Origin: CAWIUB01 sp963839175
GTDB taxonomy: Bacteria; Actinomycetota; Actinomycetes; Mycobacteriales; Jatrophihabitantaceae
DNA: 64,000 bases
Direction: 5' to 3'
Assembly: GCA_963839175.1 (NCBI GenBank)
Contig: CAWIUB010000052.1
Location: 84,297-148,296 of the forward strand
Shown here: positions 55,376-63,614 of the stretch, piece after piece
Position numbering within the stretch: the stretch's first letter is position 1
Layout of the letters: each line of letters starts with the position of its first letter
The notes under the pieces: model-generated
The model's input: the letters and a program-made list of their open reading frames with translations, nothing else
Database searches by the model: none
What the model was told of the DNA's origin: nothing
Made by a program: the position numbers and the translations under genes

Positions 55376-56881
55376 ATGATGTGCTGGCACCGGGTGATGG
55401 CTACCTCTACCTTGCTCCGGCGCGGGATGGATGTGTCCCGTGCTGGTTCTGATGCGCTGGTACTTGCGGTTGTGTGCGTCGCGCAGTTCATGGTGGTGCT
55501 TGACATCAGCATCGTGAACGTGGCGTTGCCGGACATGAAGCGTGATCTGGGTATGTCGCAGAACGAGCTGGCGTGGGTGCTCAATGCGTACACGCTGACG
55601 TTCGCGGGTTTCCTGTTGCTAGGCGGGCGGGCAGCGGACATTTGGGGCCGACGCCGCCTGTTCCTCATCGGGGTGACGCTGTTCTCGGCGATGTCGCTGC
55701 TCGGTGGCCTGGCGCAGTCCGGCGGCGAGCTGATCGTGGCACGTGGGTTGCAGGGCCTCGGTGGCGCGGTGTTGGCGCCAGCGACGTTGACGATTCTGAC
55801 CACGACGTTTCGCGAGCCGAGGGCCCGCGCCCGCGCGCTGGGCATGTGGAGCGCGGTGGCCGGCGCGGGTGGGGCCACCGGGGTGCTGGCTGGCGGCGTG
55901 CTCACCGACCTGCTGTCCTGGCGCTGGATTTTGTTCATCAACGTCCCGATCGGGCTGTTGGTGTTCCTCGTCGCACGCTTCGCGGTGAGCGAGTCGCGGG
56001 CCGAGGGTGATCGGCCCACGCTGGACTGGGCCGGCGCCCTGACGATCACCGGCGGGCTGGTTGCGCTGGTGTACGGAATCGTCTCGACCGATACCCATTC
56101 GTGGGGCTCGCCCCCGGTGATCGGCTATCTGGCAATCGGTGCCGGGCTGGTCGTGTCGTTCCTCGTCGTCGAGAGCCGGCATCGGCATCCGCTGGTTCCG
56201 CTTCGGCTGTTCCGCTCTCGTGCGCTCACCGGCGCGAACCTGATCATGGTGCTCATCGGCTCGGTGATGTTCTCGCTGTTCTTCTTCCTGTCGCAGTTCT
56301 TGCAGGACGTTCAGGGCTACAGCCCGCTGCGTGCGGGTCTGGCGTTCCTCCCGATGCCGCTGGCGATCATCGTGGGAACCCAGCTGTCCTCGCGGCTGGT
56401 CGGCCGGCTGGGTTCTCGCGTGCTGCTCGTGACCGGGCCGCTGATCGCGGCCGGCGGCCTGCTGCTGCTGGCCCGTCTGCGGGCCGACAGTTCCTACCTG
56501 TCGCACATCGGTCTGCCCGGCGCGATCATCGCGTTCGGTATCGGCATGTCGTTCGTCCCGGTGACGCTCTCGGCTACCGGCGGCGTCGACCCGCGCGACG
56601 CCGGGCTGGCCTCGGGACTGATCAACACGACGCGGCAGATCGGCGGATCGCTCGGGCTGGCTGTGCTGCTGACCATCGCGGCATCCCGGACCCACGCGCT
56701 GGCGCAGTCGGGATCGAATGTCGCCGAGACGGCTGGCTACGCCCGCGCCTTCGGCATCTCGGCGTTGTTGCTCGTGGTCGCCGCAGCGATCGCGTTGACG
56801 GTTCTGCCACCGGTCTCGCGCCCTGCGAGGGCTGCCGTCCCAGCCGCCGAACCGTCGATGGAGCCTGCCTGCGAGACCTAG
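55376..56881 (+). CDS. MFS exporter, DHA2 (EmrB/QacA) family
   Basis: A transporter of about 501 residues with 14 probable membrane segments. The first helix contains VVLDISIVNVALPDM and the helix 2-3 loop LLGGRAADIWGRRRLF. Motif C is near GATGVLAGGVLTD, and the helix 13 region has DAGLASGLINTTRQIGGSLG. It is a proton-driven drug or metabolite exporter. The start is uncertain: ATG 55376, 55397 or 55427 are all in frame without a strong ribosome site. It is divergent from the BNR-protein gene. Confidence 0.88.
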   Translation: MMCWHRVMATSTLLRRGMDVSRAGSDALVLAVVCVAQFMVVLDISIVNVALPDMKRDLGMSQNELAWVLNAYTLTFAGFLLLGGRAADIWGRRRLFLIGVTLFSAMSLLGGLAQSGGELIVARGLQGLGGAVLAPATLTILTTTFREPRARARALGMWSAVAGAGGATGVLAGGVLTDLLSWRWILFINVPIGLLVFLVARFAVSESRAEGDRPTLDWAGALTITGGLVALVYGIVSTDTHSWGSPPVIGYLAIGAGLVVSFLVVESRHRHPLVPLRLFRSRALTGANLIMVLIGSVMFSLFFFLSQFLQDVQGYSPLRAGLAFLPMPLAIIVGTQLSSRLVGRLGSRVLLVTGPLIAAGGLLLLARLRADSSYLSHIGLPGAIIAFGIGMSFVPVTLSATGGVDPRDAGLASGLINTTRQIGGSLGLAVLLTIAASRTHALAQSGSNVAETAGYARAFGISALLLVVAAAIALTVLPPVSRPARAAVPAAEPSMEPACET

Positions 56882-57151
56882 CCCCGCCGCGATGAACAGC
56901 ACTCGACGGCCCGGTCGATCGGGGCGAGCCCGCCCAGAAACGGAGCCTTCTTCGTCCTTCCGTACGGCTCGAGCCTCGGCGAGGATTCGTCGTCGGGCGC
57001 GCAGATGGTTGCTATGTCGCGGCCCGCAGCGGCACGTGGCGGCGCCGAAGAATGGTCGACTTGCCCTGGTCTCGCCGCTGATAACGCGGGCGAAGCACGG
57101 TCGTGGTGGGCCGAGGCGAACATGGAGACCGACAACGGACAGGAGACGCTG

Positions 57152-57739
57152 ATGCGTATCGCGATCATCGGGACGGGCAACATCGGAGGCACGCTTGGCC
57201 GGGCACTGGAGCGTGCGGGCCACACGGTGATCTTCGGGTCGCGCCATCCGGACAGCGACGCCGTCGGCGACGGCGGCGCCACGGTCGCCAACCTCGCGAG
57301 CGCGCTCGACGGCGCCGATGTGGTGGTGCTGGCGCTGCCGGGCACCGCGGTCGACAGTTTCCTCGCCGAGCACGCCGGAGGCATCGACGGGAAGCTCGTC
57401 ATCGACGCGACCAACCGGATCGGGGCACCGGTGGTGAATGCGGCGCAGCAAATCTCCCAAGCCGCGCCGGGCGCCCGGTATGCCCGCGCGTTCAACACGC
57501 TGGGCTGGGAGAACTTCGCCGAGCCGCTGTTCGACGGCGTGCCCGCCGACCTGTTCTTCTCCGCCAATGAGGCCGACCGGGCCACGGTGGAACAGCTCAT
57601 CTCCGATGTGGGACTTCGTCCCGCCTACCTCGGGGAGAACCAGCACAACGTGGTGGACGGCGTGCTGCCCGTGTGGTTCAGCCTCGTGCAGGCCAGAGGC
57701 GGCAACCGGCGCCTCGCGTTCCGGGTGCTCACAGGCTGA
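57152..57739 (+). CDS. NADPH-dependent F420 reductase-like Rossmann protein
   Basis: A 195-residue protein with RIAIIGTGNIGGTLGRALER at the very start and VIFGSRHPDSD, then ADVVVLALPG and VIDATNRIG. This is the pattern of F420H2:NADP oxidoreductase and of related reductases that drop cofactor F420. ATG 57152 has CAGGAGAC upstream; earlier frames lack one. The protein would pass reducing power between NADP and F420 if it is a true family member. It is 65 bases from the ABC operon but lies outside the palindromic operator. Confidence 0.75.
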   Translation: MRIAIIGTGNIGGTLGRALERAGHTVIFGSRHPDSDAVGDGGATVANLASALDGADVVVLALPGTAVDSFLAEHAGGIDGKLVIDATNRIGAPVVNAAQQISQAAPGARYARAFNTLGWENFAEPLFDGVPADLFFSANEADRATVEQLISDVGLRPAYLGENQHNVVDGVLPVWFSLVQARGGNRRLAFRVLTG

Positions 57740-57769
57740 CCTTGGGGCGCTGGCCCGGCTGCTCTAAAC

Positions 57770-57787
57770 TTTCAGTGAATACTGAAA
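57770..57787. promoter_or_regulatory. 18-bp palindromic operator before the ABC exporter operon
   Basis: TTTCAGT-GAAT-ACTGAAA is a perfect 7-bp inverted repeat with a 4-base centre. It is AT-rich in an otherwise GC-rich region and lies 18 bases before the ABC ATPase start. The last gene of the operon encodes a MarR/GbsR-like DNA-binding protein, the likely repressor. A GGAGG follows directly, so the site would overlap the start of transcription. Confidence 0.65.
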
Positions 57788-57804
57788 TCATTGGAGGCTA
57801 GCCG

Positions 57805-58722
57805 ATGGGAACGACTGCCATTCGGACCGAGGGCCTGTCCAAGAGCTACGGCAATGTACGCGCCCTGCGGGACCTGGACCTGGAGGTCGCCGAGGGCGAA
57901 GTGGTCGGCTACCTGGGCCCGAACGGGGCCGGCAAGACGACCACGATTCGGCTGCTGTTGGGGTTGATCCGGCCAACGGCGGGGCGAGCAGAGATCTTCG
58001 ACCTGGATTGCCAGACCCAGACGGTGGAGGCTCATCGCCGCCTGGCGTACGTGGCCGGTGAGGCGAACCTCTGGCCGTCGCTCACCGGGACCGAGACCCT
58101 GCACCTACTCGGGAAGGTGCAGGGCCGAGTAGACACCGCGTACCGGGACGAGCTGATCGAACGGTTCGACCTCGACCCGGCAAAGAAGGTGCGTGCCTAC
58201 TCCAAAGGAAATCGGCAGAAGTTGATCCTCATCGCCGCCCTGATGACCCGTCCGGACCTGCTCGTGCTCGACGAGCCAACCGCTGGGCTAGACCCGCTGA
58301 TGGAGCAGGCGTTCCGGCACTGCATCCACGAGGCGCGCGAGCGCGACCAGACGGTGTTTCTGTCCTCACACATCCTGAGCGAGGTCGAGGCGCTCTGCGA
58401 CCGGGTGGGGATCCTGCGCGACGGCGAGCTTGTCGAGATGGGGACCCTGGCCGAGATGCGCCACCTGTCGGCGCTCACCGTCGAGGCCACCTTCGACGGT
58501 TCGGTACCGGATCTGTCCCGGGTTCCCGGGGTGAGCACGGTCGAGGTAACCGGACGGGTCGTGCGCTGCCAGGTGCGCGGAACGGTCGAGCCGTTGCTGA
58601 AGGTGCTCGCCGCCGCGGGCGTCCACGAGCTGCTCAGTCGCGAGCCGTCCCTGGAGGAGTTGTTCCTCGCCCACTACGGCGCGGCGCCGGAGACGGAAGA
58701 CACCTCGGCTCATGCACGCTGA
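57805..58722 (+). CDS. ABC-2 type transporter ATP-binding protein
   Basis: A 305-residue ATPase. It has Walker A LGPNGAGKTTTIRLL near residue 40, Walker B LLVLDEPTAGLDP and switch SSHILSEVE. The signature loop reads YSKGNRQKLILIAAL, a form of LSGGQ often found in drug-export ABC-2 systems. The C-terminal 80 residues are the usual extension. ATG 57805 has TTGGAGG upstream. It overlaps the permease gene by 11 bases. The pair probably exports an antibiotic or lipid. Confidence 0.9.
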   Translation: MGTTAIRTEGLSKSYGNVRALRDLDLEVAEGEVVGYLGPNGAGKTTTIRLLLGLIRPTAGRAEIFDLDCQTQTVEAHRRLAYVAGEANLWPSLTGTETLHLLGKVQGRVDTAYRDELIERFDLDPAKKVRAYSKGNRQKLILIAALMTRPDLLVLDEPTAGLDPLMEQAFRHCIHEARERDQTVFLSSHILSEVEALCDRVGILRDGELVEMGTLAEMRHLSALTVEATFDGSVPDLSRVPGVSTVEVTGRVVRCQVRGTVEPLLKVLAAAGVHELLSREPSLEELFLAHYGAAPETEDTSAHAR

Positions 58723-60361
58723 CTTCGCGCTGCGCGTCCCGGCGCCCGCCGGTCGCCATCCCGCCCTCGTCGTCGCATCCCGGACCGCGCGAAAGGCCGT
58801 CCGGTCGGGGGTGCTGTGGGGCTACGTGTTCGGGCTGGTCGTGGCATCGTCCGCGTACAGCTACGCCACGACCTACAAGACGCTCGCGCAACGAGAGCGG
58901 CTTGTCGCGCTGTTCGGGTCCAACACGGGGCTGGCCGCGATCAACGGGCCCGCCCGGGAGATCCAGACGGTGCCCGGCTACACGGTGTGGAAGAGCTTCA
59001 TGTTCCTGATCATCGTCGGTGCCGTCTGGGGACTGCTGATCGCTACCAAGCTGATCCGTGGCGAGGAGGACGCCGGGCGCTGGGAGCTGCTGCTGGCCGG
59101 GCAGACGACCCGCCGCCGCGCGGCGGCGCAGGCCCTCGTCGGTCTCGCCGCCGGTCTCGTCGTGCTGTGGACGGTCACGGCAGTGATCATCGTCGCTGTG
59201 GGACGCTCGTCGAAGGTCCAGATCGCGGCCGGACCTGCGCTGTATTTCGCGCTTGCCCTGGTAGCGCCGGCCGCGATGTTCCTCGCTGCCGGGGCGCTGG
59301 CCGGCCAGCTCGCGGCCACCCGGCGCCAGGCGGCCGGCTACGCCGGTGCGGCGCTCGGCGTCTGCTATGCGCTGCGCATGGCGGCTGATTCCGGCGCGGA
59401 TCTCGAGTGGTTGCGCTGGGCGACGCCGCTGGGCTGGGTGGAGGAACTCAAGCCCCTCACCGACCCGCGTCCCGTCGCGCTGCTGCCGATCATCGGCCTG
59501 GTCCTGCTGCTCACCGGCCTGGCGATCCATCTGTCCGGCAGCCGCGACCTCGGTGCGAGCGTCGTCCCGGACCGGGTCAGCCCACAGCCGCACACCCGGC
59601 TGCTGTTCGGACCAGTGGGCCTGGCCGTGCGCCTCGTGCGCCCGTCCGTGCTGGGCTGGGCGGCCGGAATCGGGGCGATGGCGCTGCTCATGGGCTCCAT
59701 ATCCAAACAGGGCGGGGACCTGCTCACGAGTACGGCGGGCGTCGAACGGGTGATCACGCGTCTCGGCGGGCACGGCGCGGGCGCCGAGCTCTACCTCGGC
59801 TTCACGTTCCAGATGGTGGCCGCGCTGGTGGCGTTCGCCGTCGCCGGCCAGGTCAGCGCGATCCGCAGCGAGGAGGCAGAGGGGCGCCTCGACCAGCTGC
59901 TCGTCCGGCCGGTCTCGCGGTCCTCATGGCTGGCCGGCCGACTGGCGCTCAGCGCCATGGTTCTGGTCGCGAGCGGCCTGCTCGCCGGCCTGCTCGCCTG
60001 GGTCGGCGCTGCCAGCCAGGACGCCGGGGTGAGTCTGACGAGTCTGCTCGGCGCCGGCATCAACATGGCGCCACCGGCCTTCTGCGTCCTCGGCATCGGC
60101 GTGCTCGCGTTCGGCATATGGCCGCGCGCCACCGCCGCCGTCACGTACGGCGTGCTCACCTGGTCGCTGCTCATCCAGCTTGTCGGCGGGTTCTTCAGCT
60201 CGAACCACTGGCTGCTCGACACATCCGTGTTCCACCACATGGCATCGGCGCCCGCCGTGGATCCGAACTGGACGAGCGCGGCCGTCCTCATCGCCGTCGG
60301 CGCCGCGGCTGCCGTCGTCGGCATTGCCGCCTTCCAACGTCGCGACCTGGCCGGCGAATGA
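58712..60361 (+). CDS. ABC-2 type transporter permease
   Basis: A 549-residue membrane protein with about twelve hydrophobic segments arranged as two six-helix halves, a fused-dimer permease. Each half carries a charged loop after the second helix: TKLIRGEEDAGRWELLLAGQ in the first and QVSAIRSEEAEGRLDQLLVR in the second, an ExxxGR-type pattern common in such exporters. The start lies inside the end of the ATPase gene. The stop overlaps the regulator gene by ATGA. Confidence 0.88.
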   Translation: MHADFALRVPAPAGRHPALVVASRTARKAVRSGVLWGYVFGLVVASSAYSYATTYKTLAQRERLVALFGSNTGLAAINGPAREIQTVPGYTVWKSFMFLIIVGAVWGLLIATKLIRGEEDAGRWELLLAGQTTRRRAAAQALVGLAAGLVVLWTVTAVIIVAVGRSSKVQIAAGPALYFALALVAPAAMFLAAGALAGQLAATRRQAAGYAGAALGVCYALRMAADSGADLEWLRWATPLGWVEELKPLTDPRPVALLPIIGLVLLLTGLAIHLSGSRDLGASVVPDRVSPQPHTRLLFGPVGLAVRLVRPSVLGWAAGIGAMALLMGSISKQGGDLLTSTAGVERVITRLGGHGAGAELYLGFTFQMVAALVAFAVAGQVSAIRSEEAEGRLDQLLVRPVSRSSWLAGRLALSAMVLVASGLLAGLLAWVGAASQDAGVSLTSLLGAGINMAPPAFCVLGIGVLAFGIWPRATAAVTYGVLTWSLLIQLVGGFFSSNHWLLDTSVFHHMASAPAVDPNWTSAAVLIAVGAAAAVVGIAAFQRRDLAGE

Positions 60362-60834
60362 CCGGCCGCCGCGCCGCGCCGCAGCGCCCGGCACCGCACT
60401 GGCGGGAGCGTTTCGTCGAAGACCTCGGCTTGCTGGCCCTCGACCTCGGCACCCCGCGAGCGAACGTGCGGGTGCTCGGCTGGATGGTGGTCTGCGATCC
60501 ACCCGAGCAATCAGCCCAGGACATCCAGGCCGGACTCAAGCTGTCCGCCGGATCGGTCAGCGCGGCCACGCGGATGCTGACCGGCCTGGGGTATCTAGAG
60601 CGCGTCGGCTATCCCGGCGATCGCCACATCTATTACCGGCTGCGGCCCGAAGGCTGGAATCGAGCCCTTGCGGCCCGGCTGCGCACCGTGACGCAGCTGC
60701 GCGAACTCGCCGATCGAGCGCTGGCATCTGCAGGCGGCGGCAGTCACGAACGGCTCCAGGATATGCGCGACGTCTACGCGTGGTTCGAGGACCGGATCGA
60801 GGAACTCTTGGCGAAACGGCGCGTCGAGCAGTGA
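60358..60834 (+). CDS. MarR/GbsR-like transcriptional regulator of the ABC operon
   Basis: A 158-residue winged-helix protein. The helix-turn-helix is QSAQDIQAGLKLSAGSVSAA and the wing GYPGDRHIYYRLRP. A C-terminal helix (TVTQLRELADRALASAG, then DRIEELLAKR) would form the dimer, as in the GbsR/MarR group. It is translationally coupled to the permease gene, so it probably represses the operon through the palindrome at 57770 and responds to the exported compound. A fragment of its 3' end is found at 53313. Confidence 0.82.
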   Translation: MTGRRAAPQRPAPHWRERFVEDLGLLALDLGTPRANVRVLGWMVVCDPPEQSAQDIQAGLKLSAGSVSAATRMLTGLGYLERVGYPGDRHIYYRLRPEGWNRALAARLRTVTQLRELADRALASAGGGSHERLQDMRDVYAWFEDRIEELLAKRRVEQ

Positions 60835-60859
60835 CAACGCGGCCTGTGCGCGATCGTCG

Positions 60860-62632
60860 TCATGCCGGGGAGCCGAGGCATTCGGCGGGCAGCTCGAACC
60901 AGCGCAGGTGGTCGAAGTCGTCGTTGACGTTCCCAGCGGGCAACGCGTTCGCGCCGGTGCAGTCATCGAGCAGTTTGCGGGCTTCGTCGAGGTAGCGCGC
61001 CAACTCTTCCTCGGGGGCACGGTCGTCGTGTCGCGGGTAGCGCATCGCGCCGTCGGGATCGTAGGTGATCTGCGCCATTCGCAGCGGGGGCTCGACAGGT
61101 CCGCGGTGATGCCGCCACCGCCCGCTAACGGGGTCGAATCGGTAATCGGGCAGTAGTCGCCAGCCATCGCAGGCGACGAGGCGCACGGCGTCGACGAGGT
61201 AGTTGAACACCGGCTCGGAGATGAAGTAGTTGAAGTTGATGCGCACCCAGCCGGGCTTGATCCCCTCGCAGCCGTGCGAGATCTCGCGCTCGAACTCGTG
61301 CGACCGGTCGAGGTCGATGCCCAGCAGTCGATGCCCGTAGGGGCCGGCACAGGAGCAACCGCCGCGGGCCTGGATGCCGAACAGGTCGTTGAGCAGCGCC
61401 ACGACGAAGTTGTGGTGCAGGTAGCGCCGGCTCGGCGCGCGCACCACGAACGAGATGATCGACAATCGCTCCGCGTCGAGGTTGCCGAGGATGTCGATCG
61501 CGGGTTCCTGCCGCCAGGCGGCTACCGCGCGGCGCAGGTAGGACGTCTCGTGCGCGCGGATCACGTCGAGACCGACGGCCTGCTTGAGCTGGAACACCAG
61601 GCCGGCGCGGATGGAGTCGATGATCGCTGGAGTGCCGCCCTCCTCGCGCTGCGCCGGGTCGTCGAGGTAGCGATGCTCGCTGGGATTGACGTATGCGACG
61701 GTGCCGCCGCCGGGTACGTCGGGTACCCGGTTGTGCAGCAGCTCGCGTCGGACCACGAGCACCCCAGGTGTGCTCGGGCCTCCGATGAACTTGTGCGGGC
61801 TGAGGAAGATCGCGTCCTTGTAGGCGAGTGGGTCGCGCTCACGCCCGCCGTACATCTCAACGTCGACGTACGGCGCGGCCGCGGCGAAGTCCCAGAACGA
61901 CAGCGCGCCATGGGCGTGCAGCAGCGCCGAGATGCCGTAGGAGTCGCTGACGATCCCGGTCACGTTGCTGGCCGCGGAGAACGACCCGATCTTCAGCGGC
62001 CGCCGCTCATACCGCACCAGCTCCGCCGCGAGCAGGTCCGTGTCGATGTGCCCGTCGACATCCTGCGGAATCGTCACCACGTCGGCGATCGACTCGCGCC
62101 ACGGCAGCTCGTTCGAGTGATGCTCGAACGGGCCGATGAACACGACCGGTCGCTCATCGGCGGGGATCACGTCGGTGAAGTGGTAGCGGTCGTCCAGCTC
62201 TGCGGGAAGGCGCAGGCCGAGGATGCCGATGAGCTTGTCGATCGCGCCGGTCGACCCGGATCCCGCGAAGATCACGACTGTCTCGTCGTCGCCGCCGACG
62301 GCATCGCGGATGATCGCCCTGGCATCCTCGCGCAGTCGGGTGGTCTGCAACCCGGTACCGCTGGATTCAGTGTGCGTGTTGGCGTATCGCGGCAACACCT
62401 CGTCTCGGATGAAGTCCTCGATGAAGCTCAGCGCCCGGCCCGAGGCTGTGTAGTCGGCGTAGGTGACGCGGCGCGGCCCGTACGGTCCGGGCAGCACGGC
62501 GTCGTCGCCGATAACCGACTCCCGGATCCGGCGCAGCAGCGGCGACTCCGCCGGGGGCACCGTGCTGATTGGATCAAGGGCGCCGGTGCTGTTGAGCAGG
62601 GCTGTGCTTGCCCGGCGCGCAGATTGCACCAT
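60860..62632 (-). CDS. class V aminotransferase (cysteine desulfurase-like) protein
   Basis: A PLP enzyme of about 590 residues. The PLP lysine is in AIFLSPHKFIGGPSTPG, with VIFAGSGSTGAIDKLIG and FIGPFEHHSNELPWRE earlier, as in cysteine desulfurase/selenocysteine lyase relatives. A cysteine cluster, RGGCSCAGPYGHRLLGI, and a C-terminal extension of about 150 residues distinguish it from SufS or IscS. The start is uncertain: ATG 62632 or GTG 62707. No sulphur-carrier genes are adjacent, so sulphur transfer is only one possible role. Confidence 0.8.
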   Translation of the reverse strand: MVQSARRASTALLNSTGALDPISTVPPAESPLLRRIRESVIGDDAVLPGPYGPRRVTYADYTASGRALSFIEDFIRDEVLPRYANTHTESSGTGLQTTRLREDARAIIRDAVGGDDETVVIFAGSGSTGAIDKLIGILGLRLPAELDDRYHFTDVIPADERPVVFIGPFEHHSNELPWRESIADVVTIPQDVDGHIDTDLLAAELVRYERRPLKIGSFSAASNVTGIVSDSYGISALLHAHGALSFWDFAAAAPYVDVEMYGGRERDPLAYKDAIFLSPHKFIGGPSTPGVLVVRRELLHNRVPDVPGGGTVAYVNPSEHRYLDDPAQREEGGTPAIIDSIRAGLVFQLKQAVGLDVIRAHETSYLRRAVAAWRQEPAIDILGNLDAERLSIISFVVRAPSRRYLHHNFVVALLNDLFGIQARGGCSCAGPYGHRLLGIDLDRSHEFEREISHGCEGIKPGWVRINFNYFISEPVFNYLVDAVRLVACDGWRLLPDYRFDPVSGRWRHHRGPVEPPLRMAQITYDPDGAMRYPRHDDRAPEEELARYLDEARKLLDDCTGANALPAGNVNDDFDHLRWFELPAECLGSPA

Positions 62633-62820
62633 GATGATGAGCTTATCCGTTGGCCACGATGCGACCTGGCTCTTTGCCTGTGGAGGCCGGCCGCGGATCC
62701 GGGCCACAGCACGCGCTCGACCGTCAAAGCGTCGCCGCCCACTGCTGTCTGCTCTGTCCGCAGGCAGGGCTGACGACCGACAGCTCCCAGTGCGGGGTGT
62801 CGCAGGGGCAGACTGCGGAT

Positions 62821-63279
62821 GTGGCGAGACGCAGCGCTGGCATCCTGGTGTTCCGCCGGATCGGCGGTTCCGTGCAGGTGCTACTCGGCCACCTGGGCGG
62901 CCCGTTCTGGCAGCGACGCGACGCCGGTGCTTGGTCGATACCGAAGGGTGAGTACGGGCCGGACGAGGCCCCGCTGACTGCTGCGCGGCGGGAGTTCACT
63001 GAGGAGCTCGGGCTGCCGGTACCGCCTGGGGATCTGGTTGCGCTCGGCGAGGTTCGGCAGTCGGGCGGCAAGCTGGTGGCGATCTGGGCGGTGGAGGGTG
63101 ACCTCGACCCTGCGCACGTGGTCGCGGGGACATTCCAGATGGAGTGGCCCGCCGGGTCCGGCCGCGTCCAGGAATTCCCGGAACTGGATCGGGCCGCCTG
63201 GTTCGACCTCGACCAGGCACGGCCCAAGCTGATCGCCGGCCAGCGCATCTTTCTCGACCGGCTCGCCGGACAGCTCTGA
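62821..63279 (+). CDS. NUDIX hydrolase
   Basis: A 152-residue NUDIX protein. The NUDIX box is complete: GEYGPDEAPLTAARREFTEE followed by LG, in the G-x5-E-x7-REUxEExGU form. GTG 62821 gives VARRSAGILVFRR, the usual first strand of this subgroup (GPFWQRRDAGAWSIPKGE). A longer frame to 62650 has no ribosome site and overlaps the divergent gene. It hydrolyses a nucleoside diphosphate linked to another group; the substrate is unknown. It is divergent from the aminotransferase gene. Confidence 0.85.
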   Translation: MARRSAGILVFRRIGGSVQVLLGHLGGPFWQRRDAGAWSIPKGEYGPDEAPLTAARREFTEELGLPVPPGDLVALGEVRQSGGKLVAIWAVEGDLDPAHVVAGTFQMEWPAGSGRVQEFPELDRAAWFDLDQARPKLIAGQRIFLDRLAGQL

Positions 63280-63305
63280 GCGCCGCAGGGGCGGGCGGCT
63301 GGTAT

Positions 63306-63614
63306 CTAACGTCGCGTCAGTTGTCGCGGCGAGCGCGCCCGCACAGCCAGCCGCCAGACCCCCAGGACCACGAGCGCCCCGACGACCGCGCCGAGTACGC
63401 CGGATGCCTTGCGGATGTCGAAGCTGTCATGGAACAACAGCGCGCCGAGCGTCCCTCCTGCGTAGGACCCGACGATGCCGAGCAGCACCGTCCCCCAGAA
63501 ACCAATGCGGGCCGGGGGGCGGAGGATGAGCCGGGCAACGGCGCCGGCGATCAGGCCGACGAAGAACAACCAGAGCACAAATCCGATCACACCTTGATTG
63601 TGCCGCACCGGCAT
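63306..63614 (-). CDS. GlsB/YeaQ/YmgE-family small membrane protein
   Basis: A 94- to 102-residue protein with three hydrophobic segments. VIGFVLWLFFVGLIAGAVAR, GFWGTVLLGIVGSYAGGTLG and ASGVLGAVVGALVVLGVW fit the GlsB/YeaQ/YmgE (transglycosylase-associated) family, whose members respond to stress. The conserved part begins at GTG 63590; ATG 63614 adds eight residues, and neither has a strong ribosome site. It is convergent with the NUDIX gene, 26 bases away. Confidence 0.75.
   Translation of the reverse strand: MPVRHNQGVIGFVLWLFFVGLIAGAVARLILRPPARIGFWGTVLLGIVGSYAGGTLGALLFHDSFDIRKASGVLGAVVGALVVLGVWRLAVRARSPRQLTRR

Noticed and set aside
55619..57646. 675-codon open frame on the minus strand
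   Set aside because: It is antisense to the DHA2 exporter and the F420-type reductase genes; the Gln/Arg/His-rich translation is typical of antisense frames in GC-rich DNA.
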